A DNA stretch of 39,449 nucleotides from Proteus mirabilis ATCC 29906 (lineage in GTDB: Bacteria; Pseudomonadota; Gammaproteobacteria; Enterobacterales; Enterobacteriaceae): contig NZ_GG668582.1 of NCBI RefSeq assembly GCF_000160755.1, forward strand, positions 1 to 39,449, in the 5' to 3' direction. Positions 18,894 to 28,690 of the stretch are shown one piece after another. Numbering within the stretch: the first letter of the stretch is position 1; each line of letters opens with the position of its first letter. The position numbers and the translations under genes are program-made. A model generated the notes under the pieces. The model was not told the DNA's origin. It saw nothing but the letters and a program-made list of their open reading frames with translations, and searched no databases.

Positions 18894-19907
18894 TTATTCT
18901 ATTATTTTCTCTTTGCTATTTACCGAAATCAGATCAGGTAACCCCTGATACACTTCTTTGCTATGCCACTGGGTTTCCCACTGCTCTGGCATCTGAATAA
19001 TATTTCTATCAATATGCGGAGCATAGAGTGAAATAAACTCATGCATATAATCTTTCATATGCGTATGTTTACTTAGGCATATATGTGTATAACTGGGCTG
19101 TACTAAGTGATCGATATTGATGCACTTTAATGCTTGGCTATCTTCTATTTCATCATAAGCAACCGTGGCAATCACACCAATCCCAAGGTGGCGCTTGACA
19201 TAATATTTAATAATTTCGGTATCTGTCGCCGTCAATGCCACTTGAGGTTTAAGATGGTTTTTATAAAACACTTTATCGAGTTTAGAGCCTCGAGTGAAAC
19301 CAAACACATAGGTAATAAGGGGATATTGGCCAAGTTGTTCAATGGTAACCTGTTGATCATCAGGTAATGATGCAAGAGGGTGATCATAAGGTACTAATAA
19401 ACTGCGAGTCCAGCGATAGCAAGGCAAAGTAATTAAATCTTCATATAAATGCATCGATTCTGTGGCAATGGCAAAATCGACATCGCCATTTTTTACCATT
19501 TCTGCTAACTGAGCAGGAGCACCTTGGTGAAAATGGAGTGAAATATTAGGGTAATAGCGGCGAAAATGATCAATGACGTTGGGTAAGGAGTAACGTATTT
19601 GCGTATGTGTTGTGGCAATGTGCAAATCTACTTTTTTATTACGATCTTCTTCTGCCACAATACTTTTAATTTTATCAACCTGCCCAAGAATATCGCTAGC
19701 TATTTTATGGACCTCTTTCCCCATAGGACTAAGTGCTAATAAATTATTATTTTTACGGACGAATAAAGAAACACTGAGTTCGTCTTCTAATATCTTAAGT
19801 TGCTTACTAATCGTTGGTTGTGAAGTATAGAGTTTCTCTGCCGCATTCGTAATGTTAAAGTCATTTCGCACTACTTCAACAAAGCTTTTCAGTTGATTAA
19901 TATTCAT
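18894..19907 (-). CDS. CysB-like LysR-type transcriptional regulator
   Basis: A 337-aa LysR protein that aligns with CysB over its full length. The N-terminal HTH includes NAAEKLYTSQPTISKQLKILEDEL. Residues that bind sulfate in the CysB pocket are all present: T100, T102 and Q103 in TTHTQ, T149 in AIATES, W166 in CYRWTRS, and the T202 equivalent at T205 (FGFTRG). It differs from CysB in the C-terminal 30 residues and in many surface positions, so it is a paralogue rather than the housekeeping CysB. The start at 19907 is chosen because MNINQLKSFVEVV matches CysB MKLQQLRYIVEVV. It is convergent with the 16370 operon, its most likely target. A sulfur-related effector is inferred from the pocket. 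Confidence 0.88.
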   Translation of the reverse strand: MNINQLKSFVEVVRNDFNITNAAEKLYTSQPTISKQLKILEDELSVSLFVRKNNNLLALSPMGKEVHKIASDILGQVDKIKSIVAEEDRNKKVDLHIATTHTQIRYSLPNVIDHFRRYYPNISLHFHQGAPAQLAEMVKNGDVDFAIATESMHLYEDLITLPCYRWTRSLLVPYDHPLASLPDDQQVTIEQLGQYPLITYVFGFTRGSKLDKVFYKNHLKPQVALTATDTEIIKYYVKRHLGIGVIATVAYDEIEDSQALKCINIDHLVQPSYTHICLSKHTHMKDYMHEFISLYAPHIDRNIIQMPEQWETQWHSKEVYQGLPDLISVNSKEKIIE

Positions 19908-20676
19908 GAGGAGTACCTGGGTTAATTGGCACAAGCATGCCGTTAATTATTGATTTTATAAAAATAATTATTGTTAATATTTATACTACAATGTCATTAC
20001 TCAAATTATCTGCTCTTATGCCTAGTGGATATTATGACATCTCCTCTCTTTTTGCTCTCTTAATAAGAATAGTGATATCTACTTAATTATCCACTGACTT
20101 ACCTTATCTATTTGCTAGAATAGAAAAGTGACTGCACCAAATCTAGCAATGACTGTTTTTATTTCTGTGTTTTAGCACAACGAATAATAGATGATTTCAT
20201 CCACATTAAAGCAGATATTAACTATTTATTATGCATAATTTGACTATCAATATATTATTTCTAATCAAAAAATAAAAACCCAACATAACCCATTGTTATA
20301 TAATAATATTTACTATTAGCTTTTTATCGCCATCTTCATCTAACTTAATTCAAATTTACAACCATTAACATCATGGATTTTACACAAAAGCCATATTCAG
20401 CTATGATATAGGTCACATTTTTTACTTAGAGGCTTCGTTTTGTTATATCAAAACAACGACAAAAAATCCCTAATCTTTCATTTAACCTCATCTATACTTA
20501 ATAAGTGTTCCATAAGCTATTAGTTCACCCTCACTATTTAACTATGTAGAAGTAAACTGTTTTTTAGTGAATTATTACCACTCTCTTTTCTCGCTATAAA
20601 ATAGTCACTTCATTTCGTTTAATTATTAATTGAATAACAACAATTTACTAATACCTTAATTGAAAGGTCACTTAAT
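19908..20676. other. 770-bp AT-rich intergenic region, divergent regulator and proP promoters
   Basis: No gene is visible on either strand. The left part must hold the promoter of the CysB-like gene. The right part holds the proP control region with a CRP-like site and a sigma-S-like -10 (20402-20501). The CGTTTTG/CAAAACAACG inverted repeat around 20435-20457 could be an operator. The rest is AT-rich and shows nothing I can name. Confidence 0.6.
20402..20501 (+). promoter_or_regulatory. proP control region: CRP-like site and sigma-S-type -10
   Basis: TATGA-N6-TCACA (20402-20417) is a good CRP-site match. TCTATACTTAA (20491-20501) matches the sigma-S extended -10 consensus KCTAYACTTAA. In E. 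coli proP has P1 (osmotic, CRP-repressed) and P2 (sigma-S, Fis and CRP activated). The two elements here fit that two-promoter plan. The leader would be about 170-220 nt. Confidence 0.6.
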
Positions 20677-22179
20677 ATGAAATTGAAGAAAAAAAGAAAC
20701 AAACCATTAAGAATCAATGATATAACCATTATTGATGATAGCAAACTTAAAAAAGCCATTACTGCGGCAGCGTTAGGTAATGCAATGGAGTGGTTTGATT
20801 TTGGTGTATATGGCTTCTTGGCTTATGTATTAGGTCAAGTGTTTTTCCCTGGTGCATCACCTGGCGTACAAATGATCGCAGCACTTGCGACATTCTCAGT
20901 CCCATTCCTTGTTAGACCATTAGGTGGGGTTGTATTTGGTATGTTGGGGGATAAGTTTGGACGACAAAAAGTCTTATCTGTCACCATCATAATTATGGCA
21001 CTAAGTACTTTTGCTATCGGTCTTATTCCTGGGTATGACACCATTGGAATATGGGCACCCGTCTTACTGTTATTAGCAAAACTAGCCCAAGGTTTCTCAA
21101 TTGGTGGTGAGTACTCAGGTGCGGCGATTTTCGTTGCCGAATATTCACCAGACCGTAAACGGGGCTTTATGGGAAGCTGGTTAGATTTCGGCTCTATTGC
21201 CGGCTTCGTTATGGGGGCGGGTGTTGTAGTCCTTATCTCAACTATTATGGGTGAAGCTGCATTCCATGAGTGGGGATGGCGTATTCCATTCTTCTTGGCA
21301 TTACCTTTAGGTCTGATTGGCTTATATTTACGTCATGCCTTAGAAGAAACCCCGGCCTTCCAACAACATGTTGATGAAATGAACAGCGATGATCGTAAAT
21401 CTATCGAAAATCCGCCACGTGTTTCATTACGAGAAATCGCTTCCAAGTATTGGAAAAGTTTAACGGTATGTGTGGGCTTAGTGATTGCGACTAACGTCAC
21501 CTACTACATGTTGCTAACCTATATGCCAAGTTATTTATCCCATAACTTAAATTATTCCGCCGATCATGGGGTCTTGATCATCATCGCGATTATGATAGGG
21601 ATGCTATTTGTTCAGCCTGTGATTGGATTACTGAGTGATAAAATTGGTCGTAAACCTTTTGTTATCGGGGGTAGCGTTGGACTGTTTATATTGGCATATC
21701 CGGCCTTTATGATGATTAACAGTGATGAAATCGGCTTAATTTTCTTAGGATTATTAATTCTTGCGGTTTTATTAAACTGTTTTACTGGGGTGATGGCCTC
21801 TATTTTACCGGCTATTTTCCCAACCCATATTCGTTATAGTGCCTTAGCTATTGCATTTAATATTTCGGTATTAATTGCTGGTGCCACACCAACTGCAGCG
21901 GCTTGGTTAGTTGAAGCGACTGGCAATTTATATATGCCCGCCTATTATCTAATGGTAGTTGCTGTTGTCGGTTTGATAACGGGTATAAAAATGATTGAAA
22001 CAGCCAACAAACCATTACGTGGAGCAACACCGGCAGCATCAGATAAATCAGAAGCGAAAGAGATTTTATCTGAGCACTATGACAATATCGAACAACGTGT
22101 TGAAGATATCGAAGCGGAAATTGAAGCATTACAGAAAAAACGCCAAGCGCTTATCGATCAACATCCAAAATTAGATTAA
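20677..22179 (+). CDS. proP: Osmosensing proline/glycine betaine:H+ symporter
   Basis: Major facilitator that imports proline, glycine betaine and ectoine at high osmolality. It is 500 aa, the length of E. coli ProP. Twelve membrane segments are visible, with the MFS motifs GMLGDKFGRQK and GLLSDKIGRKP and the motif AEYSPDRKRGFMGSW. The C-terminus (about 455-500) has heptads ending VEDIEAEIEALQKKRQAL, the antiparallel coiled coil that tunes osmotic activation in the ProP group. GAAAGG lies upstream of the ATG. phrB follows after 10 nt. Confidence 0.95.
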   Translation: MKLKKKRNKPLRINDITIIDDSKLKKAITAAALGNAMEWFDFGVYGFLAYVLGQVFFPGASPGVQMIAALATFSVPFLVRPLGGVVFGMLGDKFGRQKVLSVTIIIMALSTFAIGLIPGYDTIGIWAPVLLLLAKLAQGFSIGGEYSGAAIFVAEYSPDRKRGFMGSWLDFGSIAGFVMGAGVVVLISTIMGEAAFHEWGWRIPFFLALPLGLIGLYLRHALEETPAFQQHVDEMNSDDRKSIENPPRVSLREIASKYWKSLTVCVGLVIATNVTYYMLLTYMPSYLSHNLNYSADHGVLIIIAIMIGMLFVQPVIGLLSDKIGRKPFVIGGSVGLFILAYPAFMMINSDEIGLIFLGLLILAVLLNCFTGVMASILPAIFPTHIRYSALAIAFNISVLIAGATPTAAAWLVEATGNLYMPAYYLMVVAVVGLITGIKMIETANKPLRGATPAASDKSEAKEILSEHYDNIEQRVEDIEAEIEALQKKRQALIDQHPKLD

Positions 22180-22189
22180 GAGAGGTTAC

Positions 22190-23620
22190 ATGCACTCAGC
22201 GCCTGTTCATTTAGTTTGGTTCCGTCATGATCTAAGAGTGACCGATAATAAAGCGCTCTTTTATGCTTGCCAAAATACACAGGCGCAGGTGCATGCCATT
22301 TTTACCGTCACGCCTGCACAGTGGAAAGCCCATCATATGGCTTTATCACAGCAGGCGTTTATTCATGATGCATTGCTTAATCTTTCCCATGCGCTAGCTA
22401 AATTAAATATTCCACTGACACTTATCATCAGTGATACATATGCTGATGCGGCACAAAGTATTGTGGATTATTGTCAGCAACATCAGGTCACTGCGCTATT
22501 TTTTAATCATCAATATGCGCTTAATGAGCAAAACCGTGATAAAAAAGTAATGGAATTACTCGCCCATAACACCACGGTTTATTGTTACCACGATAACGTT
22601 TTTGTGCCACCGGGGAATGTCGTGACCCAACAAGGAGAGATGTACAAAGTCTTTACTCCTTTTAGAACCGCATTTTTACGGCTATTTCTGTCGCAAGATA
22701 ATGCTTCATTACCTGCCCCCGAAATAAGAGCACACCAAAAAACCGTTTCACCGTTAAGTGCACCACTTTTTGCACTACCAATATCATCAACCAAGATGTT
22801 CCCAGCAAGCGAACAAGCAGCGTTACAGCGTTTAAAACAGTTCTGCTATGAAAGGGTGATACATTATGCAAAATGGCGAGATATTCCTGCTATTGATGGA
22901 ACCAGTCAATTATCCCCTTATCTTGCCATAGGCCTAGTGTCTGTGCGCCAATGTTTTAATCGCCTTTACCAAACAGAGCCTGATTTCTTAGAAAATAACC
23001 ATTCCAGTGCATTTGTTTGGTTTAATGAGTTAGTTTGGCGCGAGTTTTATCAACATCTAATAGTTGCTAACCCGAGTTTATCCAAACAGATAGCTTTTCA
23101 ACCATGGACAGAAAATATTCGCTGGCGTAATGACCAAACTGAATTTACCGCTTGGACACAGGGCTTAACAGGCTTTCCTATTATTGATGCCGCGATGCGA
23201 CAACTGAATCAAACCGGCTGGATGCACAATCGCTTACGTATGCTGACGGCAAGTTTTTTAGTCAAAGATCTATTAATTGATTGGCGCTGGGGGGAAAATT
23301 ATTTTATGTCACAATTAATTGATGGTGATTTCGCGTCAAATAATGGTGGCTGGCAATGGGCAGCATCAACAGGCACTGATGCTGTGCCTTATTTTCGTAT
23401 TTTTAATCCGACCACCCAAGGACGTAAGTTTGATCCTGATGGTGAGTTTATCCGCCACTGGCTACCAGAGCTTGCTGATGTCCCAGATCGCGATATCCAT
23501 ACTCCTTCTGAATGGGCAATCAAAACAGGTCACTACCTCGATTATCCACAGCCAATTGTTGATCACGCCAAAGCACGAGTAACTGCAATTGCGTCTTATG
23601 AAGAGGCCAAAAAAAGGTAA
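22190..23620 (+). CDS. phrB: Deoxyribodipyrimidine photolyase
   Basis: Blue-light DNA repair enzyme that reverses cyclobutane pyrimidine dimers with FADH-. It is 476 aa (472 in E. coli). The N-terminal antenna domain starts HLVWFRHDLRVTDN. The FAD-binding part has WFNELVWREFYQH, DAAMRQLNQTGWMHNRLRM and NNGGWQWAASTGTDAVPYFRIFNP, so the tryptophans of the electron chain are kept. AGAGG precedes the ATG. It lies 10 nt after proP and is probably read from the same transcript. Confidence 0.95.
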   Translation: MHSAPVHLVWFRHDLRVTDNKALFYACQNTQAQVHAIFTVTPAQWKAHHMALSQQAFIHDALLNLSHALAKLNIPLTLIISDTYADAAQSIVDYCQQHQVTALFFNHQYALNEQNRDKKVMELLAHNTTVYCYHDNVFVPPGNVVTQQGEMYKVFTPFRTAFLRLFLSQDNASLPAPEIRAHQKTVSPLSAPLFALPISSTKMFPASEQAALQRLKQFCYERVIHYAKWRDIPAIDGTSQLSPYLAIGLVSVRQCFNRLYQTEPDFLENNHSSAFVWFNELVWREFYQHLIVANPSLSKQIAFQPWTENIRWRNDQTEFTAWTQGLTGFPIIDAAMRQLNQTGWMHNRLRMLTASFLVKDLLIDWRWGENYFMSQLIDGDFASNNGGWQWAASTGTDAVPYFRIFNPTTQGRKFDPDGEFIRHWLPELADVPDRDIHTPSEWAIKTGHYLDYPQPIVDHAKARVTAIASYEEAKKR

Positions 23621-23659
23621 AATAGCGCGATATTATCTCTCAATCCTTGGCGGGCTATT

Positions 23660-24643
23660 GTGAAAACACCGATTATTTCTGTTATCGTTCCTATGTTTAA
23701 TGAGGCATCTCGCATTACGCGATTATTAGAGAGCCTACTTTGCCAAACCTTTCACGACTTTGAAGTGATCATTATAAATGATGGCTCAACGGATAATAGT
23801 GTTGACATCGCTATGCTCTATTGCCAACAAGATAATCGTTTTCACCTTTATCACCAAACTAACCAAGGGTTATCTAGCGCGAGAAATACTGGCTTAAAAT
23901 ATGCTCAAGGTGATTGGATAGTCTTTTTTGATAGCGATGATTTTATTAAACCTCAATTACTGGCACATTGGCATCAATTAGCCAGCGAACAACATATCGA
24001 TGTATTAATTGGCAATGGTGAACGCTATGATGTACATAATCCACAAAAGCATCAAACTACCATCCACCAACGTCAACCTTATCAACAAGTGATCAGCGGC
24101 CAAGAGTGGGTGATCCATGCCGTTACGCAACATCAATGGCCACATTTTGTTTGGTTACAATTTATTCGCCACGAAATAATCAAAAAACATCACCTACGCT
24201 TTATTGATGGCCTTTATCATGAAGATATTTTGTGGACGACACAACTTGCACTAGTCACTCAACGTATCGGCTTTGATGATCAACCTCTTTATTACTATTG
24301 CGCTAACCCTAACTCTATTACGCGTAAACCTAATCCACAAAAAGAAGCCAAACGCGCACAAAGTTATTTGCAAATTGTTATACAACTCTTGCAGCTTGCA
24401 GATAAACAACATCAACCACTATTAGCCAACGCGTTGCGCCAACAAGCACTACGTGAACTTGGCAGTTTCTTTATTCTTTTTCGTAAACGCTGTGATACAA
24501 AAAACCAAACCATCATTGCACAGCAATTTAGGACTTATCACCTCTTTCCAGCCCTTAATAAAGGCGCCCAAAATTGGCATCAACGTTGGTTTATTTGCCG
24601 TGTTTATTGCGTTCTTTATTGGCATCGTTGGAAAAAAAGATAA
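23660..24643 (+). CDS. Family 2 glycosyltransferase, WaaH (YibD)-like
   Basis: A 327-aa GT-A transferase starting at GTG. The N-terminal IISVIVPMFNEASRITRLLE, the nucleotide-site INDGSTDNS, NQGLSSARNTGL and the DxD-type FFDSDDF (about residues 92-98) are present. The middle part, HFVWLQFIRHEIIKKHHLRF followed by the acceptor-side HEDILWTTQLAL, matches E. coli WaaH/YibD, which adds glucuronic acid to the LPS core. The C-terminus is basic and aromatic, suggesting membrane contact. It follows phrB by 39 nt, with no sugar genes around, so it is a lone LPS-modifying candidate. The exact sugar is unknown. Confidence 0.8.
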   Translation: MKTPIISVIVPMFNEASRITRLLESLLCQTFHDFEVIIINDGSTDNSVDIAMLYCQQDNRFHLYHQTNQGLSSARNTGLKYAQGDWIVFFDSDDFIKPQLLAHWHQLASEQHIDVLIGNGERYDVHNPQKHQTTIHQRQPYQQVISGQEWVIHAVTQHQWPHFVWLQFIRHEIIKKHHLRFIDGLYHEDILWTTQLALVTQRIGFDDQPLYYYCANPNSITRKPNPQKEAKRAQSYLQIVIQLLQLADKQHQPLLANALRQQALRELGSFFILFRKRCDTKNQTIIAQQFRTYHLFPALNKGAQNWHQRWFICRVYCVLYWHRWKKR

Positions 24644-24646
24644 AAA

Positions 24647-24674
24647 AAACAGCGCTAAATTTAGCGCTGTTTTA
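24647..24674. terminator. Bidirectional terminator between the glycosyltransferase and ppc
   Basis: A 22-bp perfect palindrome containing ACAGCGCTAAA (24649-24670). It is preceded by A8 and followed by TTTT, and sits between two convergent genes, so it serves both. Confidence 0.88.
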
Positions 24675-24700
24675 CTAATAAAATAACCCTATTGCGACCA

Positions 24701-27337
24701 CTAACCGGTATTACGCATACCCGCTGCAATACCTGCGATAGTCACCATCAACGCTTGTTCAATACGTGGATCAGACTCGCTATGAGTACGAGAGCGTTGC
24801 AATAGCTCTGCCTGTAAGACGTTAAGTGGATCAGTATAAACATTACGCAATGCGATAGATTCAGCAACCCACGGTAAGTCCGCCATTAAATGCTCATCTT
24901 TGGAAATCGCTAATACACTCTTAATATCATCAGAGAGTTGTTGACGTAATTTCGCCCCTAATGGCCATAAATTTTCTTCGACTAAACGCTGATCGTAATA
25001 CTCCGCAAGCCATAGATCCGCTTTTGCATACACCATCTCTAGCATAGCAATACGAGTATTAAAGAAAGGCCAATTCTCACACATATCATCCAATACGGCT
25101 TGTTTTCCGTTATCTATCTCATGCTGTAAAGCAGCACCGGCTCCTAACCATGCGGGTAACATTAAACGGTTCTGAGTCCAAGCGAAGATCCACGGAATAG
25201 CACGCAATGTTTCAACGCCTCCAGTTGGACGACGTTTAGCAGGTCGAGAGCCTAATGGTAATTTACCTAATTCACCTTCTGGCGTCGCTGCACGGAAATA
25301 AGGCACAAAATCTTTTTCGCCTCTGACATAGCCACGATACATCTCGCAAGATACATCAGATAAAGCATCCATAACCTCAATCCAAGCTGTTTTTGGCTCT
25401 GGAGGAGGTAATAAATTAGCTTCTAAAATCGCACCAGCATAGTGAGCCAAACTACTGATAGTCACTTGCGGTAAGCCAAATTTAAAGCGGATCATCTCCC
25501 CTTGCTCTGTCACCCGCAATCCACCTTTTAAACTACCCGGTGGTTGTGATAATAATGCAGCATGTGCCGGCGCACCTCCACGGCCGATAGTACCCCCACG
25601 GCCATGAAATAGCGTTAATGTCACGCCAGATTTCTCACATAACTTAATTAATGCATCCTGTGCTCGATATTGCGCCCACGATGCCGCCATCACACCCGCA
25701 TCTTTCGCTGAGTCAGAATAACCAATCATTACCATCTGTTTGTTATCAATTAAATCGCGATACCACGGAATATCAAACAGACGGGTCATCACACTTTCTG
25801 CGTTATTTAAGTCTTCTAACGTTTCAAATAATGGTGCTACAGGTAAACGAATATCTGCCCCTGCTTCTTTTAGTAATAGTTTAACGGCTAATACATCCGA
25901 AGGGACTTTCGCCATGGAAATCACATAAGAAGCAATAGAATCTTTTGGTGACTCAGCAATCACCCGACAGGTTTCAAATACCTCTTTAGTTGCTTCACTC
26001 GGTTGCCAATGAGTAGGGATCAATGGACGTTTAGAGTTAAGTTCTGTCAGTAAAAACGTCTGTTTTTGCTCTTCAGACCAACTAGCATAATCACCAAGCT
26101 CTAAATATTGCGTTAATTCAGACAGCGCTTCGGTATGATTAGTGCTTTCTTGGCGAATATCGAGTCGCACCAGCTGTAATCCAAAACAACGGATACGGCG
26201 CAAAGTATCTAATAACTGTCCATTGGCAATAATGCGCATACCACACTGATGCAGTGATTGGTAACAAGCATACAAAGGTTCCCAAAGTGCTGAATTATCA
26301 ATCAGTAAGCCTTCAGGAGGTAATGATTGCTGACCTTTGATACGTTGTTCTAAATAATCACGAGTCACTTGTAAGCGAGTGCGCAATTGTTTGGCTATTT
26401 CACGATAAGGCTCGGCAACATCGGCACCGCCTGCTAATTCGCGTAATTCTGGTGTGCTTTCTGTCATAGACAGCTCAGAAACGAGCACCTGAATATCATT
26501 TAAAAATAGATCGGCGGCTTTCCAGCGACTAAGTAATAATGCATGACGGGTAATTTCAGCGGTAACATTTGGGTTACCATCACGATCTCCCCCCATCCAT
26601 GAAGTAAAGCGAATAGGAGAAGCTTCTACCGGTAAATTGTAGTCAATAGACTCTTCTAACTGTTCATTAAATTCACGTAAGAAAGCAGGCACACCTTCCC
26701 ATAAGCTATTTTCGACCACCGCAAAGCCCCATTTCGCTTCATCAATAGGGGTTGGGCGAATTTTTCTGATCTCATCGGTATGCCACGATTGCGCAACCAA
26801 TTGGCGTAAACGGCGCATAATATTGGTACGTTCATAATCGGCAAGATCATCATGATCAAGCTGAGATAAGCAAGTATTGACTTCCACTAGCTTATGAATA
26901 AGCGTACGGCGAGCAATTTCCGTTGGATGAGCCGTTAAGACTAATTCAATCGAAATTTGTTCAACGGCTTGTTTGAGTTGCTGATTAGTAAAATTTTTAT
27001 CTTTCAGCCGTTCAATTAATTTAGCCAATGCCACAGGATTACTTGCCGCCTCGCCATGAGGAGAAATGCTATGGTATTGCTCTGCTACATTAGTCAGGTT
27101 TAAGAATTGGTTGAATGCTCTAGCAACAGGTAATAACTCATCATTAGAGAGATTTTGTAAGGTTAATAGTAGCTTTTGTCGCTGAACTTCATTACCTGCT
27201 CGTGATGACTTAGATAACTTTCGGATAGATTCCACTTTATCTAAAATTTCTTCACCGAGTGCCTCTTTTATCGTGTCGCCGAGTAGTTTGCCAAGCATGC
27301 TGACATTACTACGCATAGCAGAATATTGTTGATTCAT
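24701..27337 (-). CDS. ppc: Phosphoenolpyruvate carboxylase
   Basis: Anaplerotic enzyme that makes oxaloacetate from PEP and bicarbonate. It is 878 aa (883 in E. coli). The catalytic histidine lies in VLTAHPTEI (about residue 137), the glycine loop in [14 protein letters not shown] and the second signature in [17 protein letters not shown]. The C-terminus ends GMRNTG, the usual Ppc end. AGGAGTC precedes the ATG. In E. coli ppc lies next to argE; here about 10.7 kb separates them. Confidence 0.97.
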   Translation of the reverse strand: MNQQYSAMRSNVSMLGKLLGDTIKEALGEEILDKVESIRKLSKSSRAGNEVQRQKLLLTLQNLSNDELLPVARAFNQFLNLTNVAEQYHSISPHGEAASNPVALAKLIERLKDKNFTNQQLKQAVEQISIELVLTAHPTEIARRTLIHKLVEVNTCLSQLDHDDLADYERTNIMRRLRQLVAQSWHTDEIRKIRPTPIDEAKWGFAVVENSLWEGVPAFLREFNEQLEESIDYNLPVEASPIRFTSWMGGDRDGNPNVTAEITRHALLLSRWKAADLFLNDIQVLVSELSMTESTPELRELAGGADVAEPYREIAKQLRTRLQVTRDYLEQRIKGQQSLPPEGLLIDNSALWEPLYACYQSLHQCGMRIIANGQLLDTLRRIRCFGLQLVRLDIRQESTNHTEALSELTQYLELGDYASWSEEQKQTFLLTELNSKRPLIPTHWQPSEATKEVFETCRVIAESPKDSIASYVISMAKVPSDVLAVKLLLKEAGADIRLPVAPLFETLEDLNNAESVMTRLFDIPWYRDLIDNKQMVMIGYSDSAKDAGVMAASWAQYRAQDALIKLCEKSGVTLTLFHGRGGTIGRGGAPAHAALLSQPPGSLKGGLRVTEQGEMIRFKFGLPQVTISSLAHYAGAILEANLLPPPEPKTAWIEVMDALSDVSCEMYRGYVRGEKDFVPYFRAATPEGELGKLPLGSRPAKRRPTGGVETLRAIPWIFAWTQNRLMLPAWLGAGAALQHEIDNGKQAVLDDMCENWPFFNTRIAMLEMVYAKADLWLAEYYDQRLVEENLWPLGAKLRQQLSDDIKSVLAISKDEHLMADLPWVAESIALRNVYTDPLNVLQAELLQRSRTHSESDPRIEQALMVTIAGIAAGMRNTG

Positions 27338-27766
27338 AAGACTCCTGACCTTGGCTTTGTGTCGGTAACAACATACTTTTTACTAAGAAAAAGTCATGTC
27401 CTTCCAGTTGTGTAATTAATTTTCATTTTTTATGTGACTTTATTGTGATTTTTGTGATAAGCCACACTGCTTTTTACTTATAGCCTACTATTCATATCAG
27501 AAAATAAGCGTTTTGGGGGAATTTTCTGAAATTTAATTACGGCTTTAGTGTTATAAGAATGGCTAATATCGACGTTGTTTTTGCTCAATATTAACCATAA
27601 TAAGGACATTTTTTTGTTTCTTATCGTCTAAGAAGCGTTTTTTACTAGAAAGGGTGAAATAAGTAAAAATTTATCTGGCGAAAAATTTAGATGAATTTTT
27701 TTAATATTGATAAATTGTCTGGTGTTTTTTCTCCAACTTCACCCTATCGATACTCCTTAAATAGAA
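27338..27766. other. Upstream region of ppc
   Basis: About 430 bp without a gene, AT-rich. It holds three TGTGA motifs at 27433, 27444 and 27453 (spacing 11 and 9 bp). It also holds a perfect 9-bp inverted repeat TCAGAAAAT/ATTTTCTGA (27497-27505 and 27521-27529) with a 15-nt loop. Both lie on the ppc promoter side and may be regulatory. I see no recognisable RNA gene. Confidence 0.5.
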
Positions 27767-27790
27767 AAGGCGCTGACTATGCAGCGCCTT
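27767..27790 (-). terminator. Terminator of the small LEA-like gene
   Basis: AAGGCGCTG and CAGCGCCTT form a 9-bp stem with a 6-nt loop, 19 nt past the stop codon of the gene at 27810. A T-rich stretch follows on the minus strand. Confidence 0.8.
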
Positions 27791-27809
27791 GTGTTAACAA
27801 ATAGCACAT

Positions 27810-27971
27810 TCACTTTTTCAATGAATCAATCTTTTTTTCTACGTTTTCTTTAAGATCAGATGCACCATGTTTTAAATCGTGGGCAACTTCAGATAATTTT
27901 TCTTCTGTCCGATGCTTCACCTCCGTCGCTTTATCTTTTAGCTGATCAACATGTTTTTCAATTTTTGACAT
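27810..27971 (-). CDS. Small charged all-helical protein, LEA-like
   Basis: A 53-aa protein starting at the ATG at 27971, which has a strong site (AAAGGAG, 6 nt spacing). It is almost all Lys, Glu, Asp, Val, Ala and Leu, with no Cys, Trp, Pro or aromatic residue. The pattern VDQLKDKATEVKHRTEEKL... HGASDLKENVEKKI looks like the 11-residue amphipathic repeats of LEA group 3 and related stress proteins. It has its own terminator and lies between yqhA and ppc. I do not recognise a named family; a stress-protective or membrane-surface helix is a guess. Confidence 0.75.
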   Translation of the reverse strand: MSKIEKHVDQLKDKATEVKHRTEEKLSEVAHDLKHGASDLKENVEKKIDSLKK

Positions 27972-28049
27972 TAATCGCTCCTTTGTGACTAGAGATGATT
28001 TAAGTATAGCCAAGGTTAAAAATAACGACGTGCTGTAGCTCTCATTTTA

Positions 28050-28568
28050 TCACCCTTGATTGGCTTTATTTGCTCGCTTACTTCGTTTAGAGATCTTCTC
28101 TAAATAGCCCATCACAAAAGCAGAAAAAACAAAAGTCAGATGTAGCACCACATACCATAATAACTTGTTATCAGGGATATTTTTTAAGTCCATAAACACC
28201 CCTAACAAATGAATAGAAGAGATAGCAACAATAGAAGCAGCAACTTTATTTTTCAGCGATTCTGCATCCATGTTACCTAACCAAGAGAGTTTATCCTTCG
28301 CGCCTTCGATTTCCATATTGGTAATAAAATTCTCATAACCTGAGAAAATAACCATTATCAATAACCCCCCCACTAATGCCAAATCAATTAGCGATAATAA
28401 ACGTAAAACTAAATCAGCTTCAGATAAGGCAAATATATTGGGTAAGATCTCGTACATTGACTGAAAAAACTTAATCGTTAATGCCAACAATCCAAGAGAT
28501 AAGCCAATATAGACAGGTGCAAATAACCAACGAGAGCGATACATCCATTTTTCAACAATTCTATTCAT
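28050..28568 (-). CDS. yqhA: YqhA family (UPF0114) inner membrane protein
   Basis: A 172-aa protein with four membrane segments, at about residues 13-34, 56-80, 105-125 and 134-156. It matches E. coli YqhA nearly throughout: [35 protein letters not shown] and [19 protein letters not shown]. The function is not known. GAGAGGAAAT precedes the ATG. It shares strand with the 53-aa gene downstream (gap about 80 nt) and may be co-transcribed with it. Confidence 0.9.
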   Translation of the reverse strand: MNRIVEKWMYRSRWLFAPVYIGLSLGLLALTIKFFQSMYEILPNIFALSEADLVLRLLSLIDLALVGGLLIMVIFSGYENFITNMEIEGAKDKLSWLGNMDAESLKNKVAASIVAISSIHLLGVFMDLKNIPDNKLLWYVVLHLTFVFSAFVMGYLEKISKRSKRANKANQG

Positions 28569-28633
28569 ATTTCCTCTCTATCTACACAATTAATCATCAT
28601 CTTTTTCAGTATAGAAGAGAAAAAAATACACAG

Positions 28634-28669
28634 AAAACTATCAGCAATAAAAAAATCACTGATAGTTTT
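28634..28669 (-). terminator. Terminator of metBL
   Basis: AAAACTATCAG and CTGATAGTTTT form an 11-bp stem with a 14-nt loop about 20 nt past the metL stop codon. On the minus strand a T-rich run follows (TTTTCTGTG then T7). Confidence 0.82.
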
Positions 28670-28690
28670 GATTAAAAAGAAAATAGTCTT

